From NCBI RefSeq assembly GCF_014898055.3, contig NW_023601212.1, positions 44,814,329 to 44,878,328 on the forward strand: a stretch of DNA of 64,000 nucleotides. Reading direction: 5' to 3'. The notes under the pieces were generated by a model. The model had not been told where the DNA came from, searched no databases, and was given only the letters and a program-made list of their open reading frames with translations. Source of the DNA: Talpa occidentalis (lineage: Eukaryota; Chordata; Mammalia; Eulipotyphla; Talpidae). This document shows positions 10,828-22,030 of the stretch, piece after piece (position 1 is the stretch's first letter; each line of letters begins with the position of its first letter). Both the position numbers and the translations under genes were made by a program.

Positions 10828-11560
10828 TGCAAGCGCTGGGTACAGTCAGAAGCGCGGGAGGGTGAGAGAATTCACCAGAGCCAGAGCGGGGAGCAGAGCA
10901 GGCAGAAGGACCAAAGTACACTGCTGAGGGGAGCAGCGGGAGGCAGGAGAGGTCTGCGCGCCATGTGGGACCCTCTTCCAGTGGCCAGGGAGCAGCCGGG
11001 GATTGAACCGGCACTGCAGAGGCTGCGGACAGCTTCGCAACCCAGTGCTCAACCGCTGCACCACTGGGGAGGCCCCTCATTTATTTTCTTAGTGAACCTA
11101 GCTAGAGGTTTGTCTACTGTGTTCTGTTTGTTTTGTTTTGTTTTATTGAAGAAGAACTTTTTGTTTCATTGATCATTTGGACATATACTTTTGTATTTCA
11201 TTTTCATTTCTCTGTTGTGATTTTATTTTTTCCTTTCTTTTGTTGGCTTTTGGTTTTATTTGTCCTTTTTCTTGTTGCTTGAAGTGAGACAAAATGTTAT
11301 TAATTTGAGCTCTTTCTATTTTCTTGTTGTGGGCCTTCTTGTACTGCTTTGCTGTGTTTGACAAGTTTTAGAATGCTGTGTCCTCACTGTCATTTTTCTT
11401 GAGGTACTTTTTAATATCTTCTTTAATTTCCTCTTACATACTTATAACACAGTTATTGCATTAATATTTTTTATTTAAAAAACTTGACTTTCTTCATGTT
11501 AATTTAATGACCACCAGCTTTATTGCATTTGCCATCTCAATTCCCATTTGTTCTGTAGGC
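10650..11560 (-). mobile_element. Old L1 ORF2 fragment, reverse, split by a SINE
   Basis: The run before the SINE ('gaatgtcattgaaatttttaatgg', 'aggatggcca' near 10762) and the run after it ('gatcattt', 'cttgttgcttgaagt' near 11270) are typical of diverged L1 ORF2 read on the - strand. Frames are broken throughout. Confidence 0.65.
10771..11075 (-). mobile_element. tRNA-derived SINE with a long (ATTT)n tail
   Basis: Complete reverse SINE. The tail has expanded to about a dozen uninterrupted ATTT units (about 10783-10828), which makes it a likely length polymorphism. The head ends at ggaggccc (11068-11075). The body differs little from the copies at 16117 and 43005, so it is fairly young. Confidence 0.93.
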
Positions 11561-11599
11561 TAACATATCCAATATTTCTCAAGATTTTGGATGTGGAGA

Positions 11600-13067
11600 T
11601 AATTTGAGAGCTCTAATTCAGCCCAATTCTCAAGAAGTGCATTATTGATGGCTCCAAAACCCACTAACAAGACACAGACCCAGCATGGGGAGTGGGGAAT
11701 TGCCAGAGAAATACCCAACAAAATCTGCATCAGGTAATAATAGCCCCAGACCTGCCATTAAGACACTGGCATAACATGGCTATCAGGTAAAACCACACTG
11801 GTCCATTCCTAGCTCCAGTGGCCCTCAGGGCCACTGGTAAGACCCTGGCCCAGCATGGGTGTGGAGAAAGCCTTGGTGAAGTCTACATGAGGCACCAGCA
11901 CCGCATATCACAGTGCAAATACCCCAACCAGTTCAGGAAGTCGATCAAGCTCCATGAAAGACCCAAAAGGCACCAGTGGCCCTCATACAACTGGTTAGAC
12001 ATTGGCCTCCTGCAAGAGGCAGACCAAACTTAGCAGAAGTCCTACCCAAAGCAAAATGGCCCTAAAAGTAAATAATGTGGAGACAAAGAAAACCCACAAT
12101 AAGTGGTCCAATGATCCCTCAGGGGAATACACAAAAGGAAAGAAAAAAATCTCCAGAACCCAATTACAAACACATGGAAGATCTATTATTCTTACCAAAT
12201 ACATGGTTCAAACTTTCCATCAAAAAGAAATTTGAAGAAGACACAGGAAATGCTGAAGGATACAATGATACAAAGATATACAAGATAATTTATAAAAACA
12301 AGTGAATGCCCATAGAAACAAAAATCAATGATCAGAAGGTCAAAATTGGAGTTCCAGGATGTAAAAAGATCAATAGAAAAGATAAATAATACTGGAGAAA
12401 GCTATGGAAATAAACAGATATATTAGAAAATTGAATCATTGAATTTGAACATGCAAATGCACAAAAAAATCAAGGTAGAAGGAGAAAAGGGCAATGAAAT
12501 TTGAAAAATGAAGAAACAGTGAGAGCTATCAGACTCCATGAAGAAAGGTAATATAAGAATAATTAGTATCTTAGAGAAGCAAATGTGAGAAAAGGAAACA
12601 GAGAACTTATTTAAAGGAAAAAAATAGAGGGAAAACTTATTGAACAAAGAGAAGGAACTAAATATATAAATTGATGAAATAAAAAATAACACTGAAGGCA
12701 GAATATTGAAGTTGCAAGATGGGAGAAGCAGATAGTGTATAAAGAAGCCCCAGAAAGTATAATATCAGACTTCTCTGAAGAAACAATATGGGAAAAGAAA
12801 GATGGAATGACATGCTCCATAAACCTAAATATCAGCCAAGAATAATCAATGCTGTAAAAAAAGAGAGTTCAAGTGAATGATTTTATGTGTCATAAATTAC
12901 TTAGGAAAACCACATTCCAGCAAAAGAAAGGAAATAATAAAATTTAGACAGAGATAAGATGAATAAAAGTCAAAAACAACCAGTCCTAAAGATCTCTGAA
13001 GCCAAAAGCTAGTTCTTAAAAAAAAAAAAAGTAAATAAACAAGTCTCTAGCTAGAAAACCAAAAATA
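11600..13067 (+). mobile_element. Old L1: 5' UTR-like tract and ORF1 remnant
   Basis: 11640-12100 resembles an L1 5' region. About 12110-13010 matches the order of L1 ORF1: a lysine/glutamate-rich coiled-coil part, 'gctatcagactccatgaag' (12524-12542), and 'agtataatatcagacttctctgaagaaac' (about 12756-12784). The paralogous words occur in the younger L1 copies near 35943 and 49095. Every frame is interrupted. Confidence 0.7.
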
Positions 13068-13333
13068 GAGCCTCCCTGGTGGTGCAGGCCACTGAGTACA
13101 GCACTGTGAAGCTGTCCGTAGCCTCTACAGTGCAGGTTCGATCCCATCAGGCCAGGGAGATACACACATGGTATGGCAGACCTCTCCTGTCTCATCCACT
13201 GCTCCGCTCAGCAATGCATTTCGGTCAGTCTGCCTATTCTGTTCCCCACTCTGTCTCTGGTAAATCCTCTCACCCTCCCACACATCTGGCCTGTACCCCA
13301 GTTCTTCTATGTATGCATAAATAAATCTTTTTT
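13068..13333 (+). mobile_element. tRNA-derived SINE
   Basis: Forward copy: head gagcctccctggtgg at 13068, B-box-like ggttcgatccc (13136-13146), tail ataaataaatctttt. Diverged from the consensus and apparently an older subfamily, like the copies at 13616 and 40621. Confidence 0.9.
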
Positions 13334-14110
13334 TAAAAGAAAACTAAAACAAAAGGATATGAAATGAAAGAGGAGAATTTATAACAGACGTTGAACAATT
13401 CAAAGGGTAAGAAGAGACAACTATGACTATTTATATAACAAGCTCAATAACCTAGAAGAGATGGATGAATTCTTAGGTTTTATAGTCACCTGAGATGAAT
13501 AGGGAAGGAATAGAGAGTATTAATAGGAATTGGAAACCTGGTGAGAATTTATTGGTGAGAATGGGAAGTGATACAGCTGCTATAAGAAACAGTGTGGACA
13601 TCTCAAAAATTTAGACAGGGCCTCCCCTGGTGATGCAGGCAGTTGAGCGCTGCACTGTGAAGCTGTCCGCAGCCTCTGCATCACAGGTTCTATCACAGCC
13701 AGCTGGCGAAAGTCCCACATGGCAGGCAGACCTCTCCTGTCTTGCCCACTTCTCCCCTCAGCAGTGTATTTCAGTCAGTCTGCCTGTTCTGTTCCCCACT
13801 CTGTCTCTGGTGAATCCTCTCACCCTCCCACACATCTGATCTGTAACCTGGTTCTTGTATAAAATAAATAAATAAATCTTTTTTAAAAATTTAGATAAAG
13901 AATTAACAATGGCAATGTCATTTTATTTCTAGTTATATATCTAGCTATAGACCCAAAAGAACTGAAGGCAAGGAATAGATCCCTTACTTTTACATCAATA
14001 TCTTTAAGAGCATTATTCACAATAGCCAAAATATGGACATCGACACCACCAATGCCTGAAAAATCAGGGATGACAATTCTCATTACACCTCCAATATAAT
14101 AAGTTGACAA
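13334..14110 (+). mobile_element. Old L1 ORF2 pieces around a second SINE
   Basis: 13365-13500 corresponds to the L1 tract before the reverse-transcriptase domain ('aataacctagaagagatggatg'). 13510-13604 and 13896-14100 correspond to the L1 3' end. The order implies an internal deletion. No open frame is left. Confidence 0.6.
13616..13884 (+). mobile_element. tRNA-derived SINE with target-site duplication
   Basis: Forward SINE flanked by aaaaatttaga at 13605-13615 and 13885-13895. Moderately diverged; the B box is changed to ggttctatcac, so transcription by Pol III is unlikely. Confidence 0.92.
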
Positions 14111-14499
14111 TTATATTTTGGTGAATGTGGATTCTTACAAATTTAATTATGTGATCCCTCTTGGGAGTGGATTAAAACAAACCTAGATAATTGATATATC
14201 ATAGCAAATTATTTTTTCCAGAACTAGATAATCAACAGAGTAGCTACTTTCATCTGAGAGAGGAAACATTATACATTTATTCCTCTGGTCCTTCTGATAA
14301 TATTAAAAGAGACTAAATTTCCTATATTATTGGTAAGTTGCTGAAAACATAAACAGTGAAAACTGTTTTCTACACTAAAACCAAATAATATAATGAGAGA
14401 TCAAATTTTTATAAGATAAAGAAGAAATGGGTAATTTTCATACATGAAAAATTAAAGAGATTGAATTCCCCTCCTGTTTCTCATACTTTCTTGGGGCAA

Positions 14500-15389
14500 T
14501 TAATTCTTTCCTATAGGGAGTGCCTCTCGGTTCCAGAGCTTTTCTAGGGCCTGCTTTATATCTGTTTCTCCGACCATAGATGAAGGAGTTCATCATGGGT
14601 GTGACCACGGCGTACGTGACTGAGGCTATTGCACTGTGAGGTTTTTAGTAGCAGCATAACTGAGATACACACCAAAGCCTGTGCCATAGAACAAGGAAAC
14701 AAGTAAGAGGTGAGACCCACATGTGGAAAAGGCTTTATACATGCCACTAGCTGATGAGATTCGTAAAATAGAGGTTATGATCTTGTAGTAAGAGAAGATG
14801 CTGGCGATTAGAATAGCACCTATAATTTGTGTCAAAAACATGACTACACCATTGAGGAAGGTGTTGAATCACCTGATTAAGTTCACAGAAAAGGCGAGGG
14901 ATTTCTTTGCACATAAAGATAGCCTGAACATAAAATCATTTTATCTTATAATAAAGACATGAGAGCACTCAGCAACAAGGATGCCAGAAGAACACCATAG
15001 AACTTGGGGTTCATGATGACCATATAGTGAAGGGAGTGGCAGATGGACACAAACCAGTCACAGGCCATCACTGATAAGAGGAAGCTGTAATAGCCACCAA
15101 AAAATTCTAAAAAGGCAATGACTTTTCCCTGATTCTTGGATTCAGCAGCATCTTTGGGACAGTGGTGGATGTTAAACAGATGTCTGCAAAGGAGAAGTTA
15201 CAGAGGAAGAAGTACATGGGAGAGTGAAGGTGAGGGACAGTGATGAGCCACTATAATGAGGAGGTTGCCAGTGAAGGTGACCAAGTACATGGACAGAAAC
15301 ACTCCAAAGAGGAGAGACTGCTGTGATACCTCTTCTGAAAGCCCCAGGAGGATAAATTCAGAAACAGATCTTTGATTTTCTTATTCCAT
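14500..15389 (-). pseudogene. Olfactory receptor pseudogene, family 7-like
   Basis: Read on the - strand, the ATG at 15389-15387 is followed by GAA and then TAA (15383-15381), so a stop takes the third codon. After it come recognisable OR segments: [31 protein letters not shown], and, near 14841-14640, FSYYKI and [11 protein letters not shown]. Several frameshifts are visible: before the PMYFF segment; in the TM4/ECL2 part (14860-14990, scrambled and shortened); a loss of about 14 bases after the [21 protein letters not shown]; and a 2-base loss near the C-terminus after FIY. The final stop would be TAA at 14502-14500. It is in opposite orientation to the two intact genes and clearly more diverged from both than they are from each other. 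Confidence 0.93.
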
Positions 15390-15639
15390 GCAGCTGATAT
15401 ATCTGACACAAAAGATACAGTAACAATGCAAATTCAGATACAACTGGCATTCAACAGCAGATGTGTTGATTAATTTTGCATTTACTTAGTTATAATCTTT
15501 ATGTATATCTTATAGTTATATGTTGTTTGTGGATCTATTGTTCTTTAACCAAAAAATCAGAGAATTCCAAATATGTCATCTCCTCATACACCATGTCACT
15601 GATAGCTGTCATTGATGTTTGTCTAAAACATTTCTAAAA

Positions 15640-16103
15640 GCTGTATCGAGGACTCTAAAATACTAACAATGGATCTACCATACAATCTAGCAATTTCACT
15701 CCTAAAAATTTATTCCTACGGACACAAAAATAATAATTTTAAAGGAAACCTGAATGCCTATGTTTATTGCAGCACTATTCACAATAGGTAAGATATGAAA
15801 ATAACCTAATGCCCAAACACAGATGAATGATTTGGGAAGATGTGGTATATTTACACACTGGAAAAAAACTCAGAGATCAAAAATGATAAACTCATGTCAT
15901 TTGCAGCAACATGGATGCAGCTAGTAGGGATTATACTCAGTGAAATAAGTCAGAAGGAAAAAGATTAATATTGTATGGTATGTAGGAAGAAGATAGAGAG
16001 ACCAAACAAGGAATGGGGGGGTGGGGAGGAGGAAAAACAAAGTATCGGGGGGAAAAAAAGAAAAAAACTTGCTGAGACATTCAGAAAGGGAAGGAGAGGT
16101 ATC
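15640..16103 (+). mobile_element. Old L1 3'-end fragment
   Basis: Contains the diverged L1 tracts 'ggatctaccatacaatctag', 'attgcagcactattcacaatag' and 'tttgcagcaacatggatgcagct' (15900-15922), which form the C-terminal end of ORF2. It ends in G-rich sequence (16014-16030) and is joined by a SINE. Confidence 0.75.
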
Positions 16104-16117
16104 AAAACAGGGAAGGG

Positions 16118-16397
16118 GGCCTCCCCGGTGGCGCAGCGGTTGAGCGCTGGGTTGCAAAGCTGCCCGCAGCCTCTGCAGCGCCGGTTCGATCCCCGGCTGC
16201 TCCCCGGCCACCAGAGGAGGGTCCCACATGGCGTGCAGACCTCTCCTGCCGCCTGCTGCTCCCCTCAGCAGTGTACCTCGGTCCTTCTGCCTGCTCTGCT
16301 CCCCGCTCTGGCTCTGGTGAATTCTCTCACCCTCCCGTGCTTCTGACTGTACCCAGTGCTTGTATAAATAAATAAATAAATCTTAAAAAAAAAAAAA
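16118..16397 (+). mobile_element. tRNA-derived SINE, young, perfect target-site duplication
   Basis: Close to the consensus: A box tggcgcagcgg (16130-16140), matching TRGYNNARNNG; B box ggttcgatccc (16184-16194); tRNA-unrelated body; (AAAT)n/AATCTT; long A tail. aaaacagggaaggg occurs at 16104-16117 and again at 16398-16411, a perfect 14-bp target-site duplication. This is one of the youngest elements in the window and could still have an intact Pol III promoter. Confidence 0.95.
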
Positions 16398-17129
16398 AAA
16401 ACAGGGAAGGGAAGAACACAAGAGACTATGGCAATGATTTACCGGTGTCTTGGTGGTAGAAATTTTATGGAGATTACATCTGTGAGGACAAATCAAACAT
16501 ACAAAAATGACCAATGAACAAAATATATCAATTAAATAATTAATAAAAAAGGTACTCATCTCTCTTAAAGAGCAGAAGAACAATTTCTTGGAGATATCAA
16601 TGTCTGTGTCTCTTCCACTTTCTTTTCTTCAAAATGAAATATTTTATTTAAAGAAAACAATCTAAAGAAATCATGCATGTGTATACATATATGGAAGTGT
16701 TAGGCTTTTCAAGTATAATGTCCAGTGAAGAAATACTATGGTTGAATAAGTCTTAAACAAAATTAAATATAAATCAAAAACATGCATTTGACAAGAGCAT
16801 TTCTACACTTTTTATTCAGTTCAAAGTTGTTATTGGCTCACGGTTTGATCCACCATTTTCAATGCTTTGATGATCTAAGGGATCTAGTCAAGGCACAGTT
16901 CTCAGTATTATTTATTTGCAAAAAAACACCTTGAACTCTGGGTTAGGATCAGTCCTGAGAGGTTTAAATTCTGGAAGCCAGAGAGATCATAAAGAAAGAA
17001 TAATAAAAGCTGGATTTGCTTGACTTCCAGTTTCTAGGCATCAGACAGTCATTAGGAAAAACTGTTATTCCTGTCTGACCTATAGGGAAATCATGTACAA
17101 GAGACTGGCTTGCAATAAGAAAATGTGCC

Positions 17130-17352
17130 TAATGAGCAGACATGAAGGATTATAAATAGCTCCTATGCTGCAGGCCCTCAGCTTCCACGGCCCGAGGTAT
17201 GATGGACATGGTTGTTGCTTTTGGAGTCGGTCATCTGGCTCAGGCACCAACACTTCACAACTTCCTGTCCTGCTATCTGGAAAGACAGACTCAGTCTCCA
17301 TCGTCAACCCTCTAATTAGGAGTCTGAACTCAGAGACACCATCCTGGTGAGT
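17130..17352 (+). promoter_or_regulatory. Candidate OR promoter and non-coding first exon
   Basis: A homeodomain-type core taatgag (17130-17136) is followed 14 bases later by tataaata (17151-17158). An exon-like stretch then ends in CTG at 17346 before a textbook donor gtgagt (17347-17352). The same order recurs in the paralogous block at 63003-63236. OR promoters typically hold homeodomain sites and lie several kb above a spliced, single coding exon. OR gene 2 and its acceptor lie 12.9 kb downstream on the same strand. Transcription from here is inference. Confidence 0.45.
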
Positions 17353-17424
17353 CTGAAAGCCCAGGAGACACTTTAGCAAAGTGTCAGAGAATGGAAATAG
17401 AAATTTTACTTGAGATCATAGAGA

Positions 17425-17594
17425 CTTTTTTTAAAAACTTATTTTTTTTTATTTTATACAAGAACTGGGGTACAGTTCAGAAGTGAGGGAGGGTGAGAGA
17501 ATTCACCAGAGCCAGAGCAGGGAACAGAACAGGCAGACAGACCAAAGACACTACTGAGGCGAGCAGCGGGTGAGGCAGGAGAGGTCAGCTGCGG
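17425..17594 (-). mobile_element. 5'-truncated SINE with target-site duplication
   Basis: Only the 3' body of the SINE is present, cut inside the tRNA-unrelated part. It is flanked by tgagatcatagaga at 17411-17424 and 17595-17608. The exact duplication at the truncated end shows that it inserted in this short form. It is absent from the paralogous block near 63300, so it followed the duplication. Confidence 0.92.
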
Positions 17595-18689
17595 TGAGAT
17601 CATAGAGATATTAATGAAATTAGAGATTGCCATTTTGTTTGCTTGGTTAAATGATAGACTTATAAGTAAGTTAATCAATTAAATTAAGTATTTTAATTTG
17701 TTTTAAAAACAAAAAGAACTGTCCACTGAACTCAACTATACAAGGTTCATTATTGACAAGTAATGGTAAGACATTCCCTTGGATGTGAGTGTGATAGGAA
17801 TGGGAAGTTCAAAGTGGTTCCAGTACAATTAGAACATATCCAGGCAGTTTTTGCAATTAAGGGAAGTAGGAAAATAGTGTATGAGGTGTGGAAAGGTGTA
17901 TATTGGTGTGAGAATATTATTGTGTGTATTTGAACATGAACTGTAACTCAGAAAAATCCATGATAATAGAGGTAGAGGTTACCTAGCAAAGCAATTCATG
18001 AGACACACATTTCATGGTACTTCCCTCACCCTCTAAAATAAAAAATAAATTTTATTTAATAGGTCAACTGGGAGCATTGAAGAGTTTGACTTTGCAATTA
18101 TTTTATTCTCTGAAACTTAATTTTTAATTTTTAATTTGCTTCCATCTTTCTCTATTGTAAAGTGTACGAGTTCTTCGCACAGTTTATCCTACTGCTTGAG
18201 TTTTACTATTTTGATTGCATTCTTTCAAACAAAAATAGGAATTATTCCTACCAGTGTTGTGTATTTTTAATTATTTTAAATATGCACAAATTTTTAGGGG
18301 GAAATGTTTGATAGTTTATAAATTTTGTGTCTTCATCTCTCAGGTATTCAGAGTGTCCCTGAATATTTTAGAAATAGAATTTTTTCTTTATCTATCGATT
18401 AATTATCTCCTCTTATACCTATGTCTTCTTATTTCATCTGGCACTTTTTTACTTTGTGATTGTACCCATTCTATAACTGAGCTAAAATTGACACAAAACA
18501 TTGTGTAAATTTGAGGTTATGAAGTTTTGATTTGACACATTTAAATATTATACTGATTGCTATTGTAGTGTTTGTCAACATCTTCTATGTTTGCCTTACA
18601 GAATTAATATTTGTTTTTTATAACCAGAGCAATTAAGAATTAGCCTCTTAGCAACTCAAAGTTTATCATGAAATATTGTTCACCACCAG

Positions 18690-19130
18690 TGCTGTGATGC
18701 TCTTCTCTTTCCAGTACTTACTGACCAACTTGACATGTGCGTTTGCACCCTTAAGCATCCCCTCTCCACTCTGTTATTGCATGTCTGACTTACGTCACTC
18801 AGCATAATGCCTAGGGGATCCATCCACACAGTCTGTTGTCTTAAATGGCAGGATGTCCCTGTTTGTCATGGCTGAGGACTACTTCCATCTACTGTATATA
18901 TTTCATGGGTACACTCTTGTATCTTATTTACCCATTCATGCACATATGGAACACTTAGATTTGCATGATAGCTTGGTTATGGATAGTGGTGCTGCAATAA
19001 ACATAGGAATGTACATATATTTTCAATATCCTCTTCTTATTACCTTTGACTATATACAGAAATGGGATTTCTGGATCACGTAGCAGTTGTATATTTTTGT
19101 GTGTGTAATCTCTATACTATTTTTCAAGAT
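18690..19130 (-). mobile_element. Old L1 3'-end fragment, reverse
   Basis: Diverged L1 C-terminal ORF2 sequence read backwards: 'actcagcataatgcctaggggatccatcc' (18798-18826), 'gtgctgcaataaacataggaatg' (18989-19011), 'ttctggatca' (19069). No intact frame. Confidence 0.75.
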
Positions 19131-19212
19131 GACTGAACCAGTTTGTAGTCTCACCTGTAATATATATGCTTTAATTTTCTCCAGTTCACTTGAACTCTGA
19201 TCTCTTGATTTC

Positions 19213-19216
<4 letters not shown>

Positions 19217-19242
<26 letters not shown>
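19217..19242. repeat. (TA)n microsatellite
   Basis: A pure TA run next to the duplicated block at 19322; see also 2389-2424. Confidence 0.88.
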
Positions 19243-19245
<3 letters not shown>

Positions 19246-19321
19246 CAAACATAGTTAAATAAATATTTCCTATCAGTTCATACATATATTATGTGTGTGT
19301 GTTTATAAATATTCACACATA

Positions 19322-19560
19322 CATATTCTATTATTCTGAACTGTGCTAGGTTGCTTCTGGTATCTGTTATTGCTCCTGAGACTTAGACCTTTCAATTTTC
19401 TAAGTTATCTTGACCTAAAGAAATATCGATACTCTATGCACAGAGGAGATAAAATGATGTTGTTTAATCACTTCCCTGATTCGACTAAATGGACCCTGGA
19501 GATACAAAGGTTAGGTACCAATGACTTAAGACTTCTTTCATGGAATCTGTCTCTGGTAAG
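19322..19560. repeat. Duplicated block, unit B (paralogue of 2540-2800)
   Basis: Collinear with 2540-2800. It extends the A/B duplication leftward. The distance to the OR coding exon is about 6.2 kb in A and 10.9 kb in B, the excess in B coming from extra L1 and other insertions. Confidence 0.75.
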
Positions 19561-19569
19561 TTTGAAATG

Positions 19570-20590
19570 CTGGGTCATCCAGGCAGCAGATCCCTGCATG
19601 ACTGCTTCCCAGGACAGAAAGTAAGCTAATTCTTACTGAAAAGCTGATGTGCTATAGGTTTTGCTCCTTTCCCTGCTAGGTCAGGGTGGGAGACACCCAA
19701 AAACATTCACAACACTTTCAGCATCTCCCTTCTCTGGAGTATAATCATCATTTATTTGTAGCATTTGTGATCAGGGTTGCGCCTTCCATCTACTGTCTGG
19801 GAGAAGGTGGTTGTTGGACAGTCACTGCCGACCTGTAGTGCCCTCCTTAGCACCTAGCAACACATCTGGAAAATATAAAGCTAAACTTAGATTTTAGCTG
19901 TCATTGTTGCAGCAACTCCATGAGTTTCACTGTCACAAAGTGCGTATCTGACCATCTTTATTTTTAAGCTACATTGTTTTTATAAAATAGGAAAGAGTCC
20001 CTAAACAACAAAAGAACAATAAATTAATCACTTTCCCTATGTGTGACAGAAAGGTATAGAGTTTAAAAGATAACCCAATCAACCAAAAATATCCAGCGTA
20101 TTCTTGATCTTGTTGAATTATTTCAGTTTTTCTTTTGTCATTTGAAACTTTCTTCCTTCAAGGATTGGACCTAGTAATAAGTTTCTGCTGCTCTCTGGAG
20201 AACATAACTGCATTCATTGTCCAAAATGTGTAGTTTCTCCTTGGGCCATTGGGTCTCTGTGGAAACCATTGTATTGTTCCCACCAGACAAGGAAGCCTGA
20301 GAGTAAAGAGACAGATCTTTCTTTAGATTATCTAAGCAATTACAATCTATATAAAAAGTGAATAACTGTCATTTTAGCAGATGAAAGAAATTAGTTTGTC
20401 TTCCTACAAATATACCATGCATATTACACCTTCTTTTATTTCTAAATTCTACAGCAAGCCATTTGATTTCATCCAGCTTCACCACATAAACTTCTCTGAC
20501 AGAGAGTTGTTTTCCTGCCTATTTTCACTAGCTTTAAATTCATACATTCATATGAATTCTTAAGCCTTAAAATATTAACTTTTTAATTTC
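19570..20590. other. No gene seen
   Basis: About 1 kb without a recognisable gene or repeat family. Base composition is ordinary and stops are frequent in all frames. Confidence 0.5.
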
Positions 20591-20595
20591 TTTTT

Positions 20596-22030
20596 TTAAG
20601 ATTTATTTATTTTTTGAATTATTTTATTTTATTTTTTATTTAAATTGTATTTTCATATTCCCCATACAATTACAACACCCTTATTTTGACCCCAATCCCT
20701 CCTTTCCCCATCCCCCAGCCCCCACAGAGTGTCTCTGGTTCATAGTTGTTGATTTTGATATTTTCTTTCTTATAGTTATTCTTTTTCCAGGTCCCTTATT
20801 TAAGTTTTCTAGATTCCTGCTATGAGTGAGACCATCCGGTATTTTTCTTTTTCTTTCTGGCTTATTTTGCTGAGCATGATCTCTTCCAGCTCCATCCATG
20901 TTGCTGCAAATTGCATGTGTTTATCCTTTTTGAATGCTGAGTAATATTCCATGGTGTATATGTACCACATCTTCTTGATCCAGTCATCTATTTTTGGGCA
21001 TTTGGGTTGTTTCCAAAGCTTAGATATTGTAAATTGTGCTGCTATAAACATAGGGGTGCAGGTGCTCTTTGGAATTAATATTTCTGTGTCCTTTGGGTAA
21101 ATACCTAGGAGTGCAATTGCTGGATCACATGGAAGCTCTATCTTTAGTAGGTTGAGGAATCTCCACACAACTTTCCATAGCGGTTGGACCAGTTTGCACT
21201 CCCACCAGCCGTGCAGGAGAGTTCCTTTCTCTCCACATCCTCGCCAACATTTGTTGTTGCTAGTTTTTTTAATATGTGCCATTCTCACTGGTGTGAGATG
21301 ATATCTTATTGTAGTTTTTTTTTTTAAACATTTTTTTTAATAGAGGCATGTTTTATTTATTTTTTTTTTGTTTGTTTGTTTGTTTTGTTTATACATGCAC
21401 TGGGTACAGTCAGAAGCGCAGGAGGGTGAGAGAATTCACCAGAGCCAGAGCGGGGAGCAGAGCAGGCAGAAGGACAGAAGTACACTGCTGAGGGGAGCAG
21501 CGGGCGGCAGGAGAGGTCTGTGTGCCATGTGGGACCCTCCTCAGGTGGCCGGGGAGCAGCCGGGGATCGAACCGGAGCCGCAGAGGCCACGGGCAGCTTC
21601 GCAACCCAGCACTCAACCGCTGCGCCATTGGGGAGGCCCTCTTATTGTAGATTTGAATTGCATTTCCCTGATTGCAAGTGACATTCAACATTTTTTCATA
21701 TGCCTGGTGGCCATTTCATATGCCTGGTGGCCATATTTCCTCTTCAGAGAAGTTTCTTTTTAGCTCTTCTGCCCATTTTTTGACTGGATTATTTTCGTTG
21801 TTTTTGTTGAGTCTCATTAGCTCTTTGTAGATTTTTGTTATCAGTCCTTTATCATTAGTATTGGATGCAAAAATGTTCTTCCAGTTGGCGGGGTTTCTCT
21901 TTGTTTTGGTTATTGTCTCTTTTGCTGTGCAGACGCTCTTTAATTTGATGTAATCTCGGCTGTTTATCTTTGCCTTCACTATCACTGCTTTGGGTGATAT
22001 GTCTGTAAAGATGTCTTTGAGGTGCATGTC
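20596..22030 (-). mobile_element. 5'-truncated LINE-1 (L1-5), reverse, with a SINE inside
   Basis: Reads on the - strand as the last part of L1 ORF2 plus the 3' UTR. The C-terminal segment (about 21288-20809) includes the cysteine/tryptophan-rich motif [20 protein letters not shown], a complete zinc-knuckle-like motif. The 5' part (22027-21716) is also open except where the SINE cuts it. The 3' UTR holds the family's C-rich tract (G-rich on the - strand) at 20695-20730. It is truncated at 22030 and so cannot move itself, but its reading frames are among the best preserved here. Confidence 0.92.
21315..21639 (-). mobile_element. tRNA-derived SINE inserted in L1-5
   Basis: Complete reverse SINE, flanked by tcttattgtag at 21304-21314 and 21640-21650. 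Its T-rich end carries (TTTG)n variants. Because it interrupts the ORF2 of the truncated L1, it is younger than that L1. Confidence 0.94.

Larger units (their letters stand above)
16850..18530 (+). repeat. Segmental duplication block, unit B left part (paralogue of 62785-64000)
   Basis: Matches 62785 to the window end in the same orientation: 'tcaatgcttt' (16859/62790), 'gggaaatcatgtaca' (17085/62956), 'ctaatgagcagacat' (17129/63002), 'gagtctga / gagtttga' after the GT donor, and 'ttacctagcaaagca' (about 17979/63625). Interrupted by the SINE at 17425. No protein-coding sequence is seen. Confidence 0.85.

Noticed and set aside
10750..11172. Repeated open frames of 60-140 codons, rich in R, P, S and Q, with similar peptides at 743, 10750, 16000, 21368, 33678, 43016 and 44973
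   Set aside because: All lie across copies of the same GC-rich SINE, on both strands. The similarity is that of the repeat, not of a protein family.
16130..16194. A possible tRNA gene (A and B boxes at tRNA-like spacing)
   Set aside because: It is the tRNA-derived head of a SINE: a long unrelated body and A-rich tail follow, the cloverleaf is not complete, and the element has target-site duplications.
17080..17379. A 99-codon - strand frame in the conserved 17.1 kb block
   Set aside because: The paralogous block at 63 kb does not keep the frame, and the conserved parts are the promoter-like words and the splice donor on the + strand.
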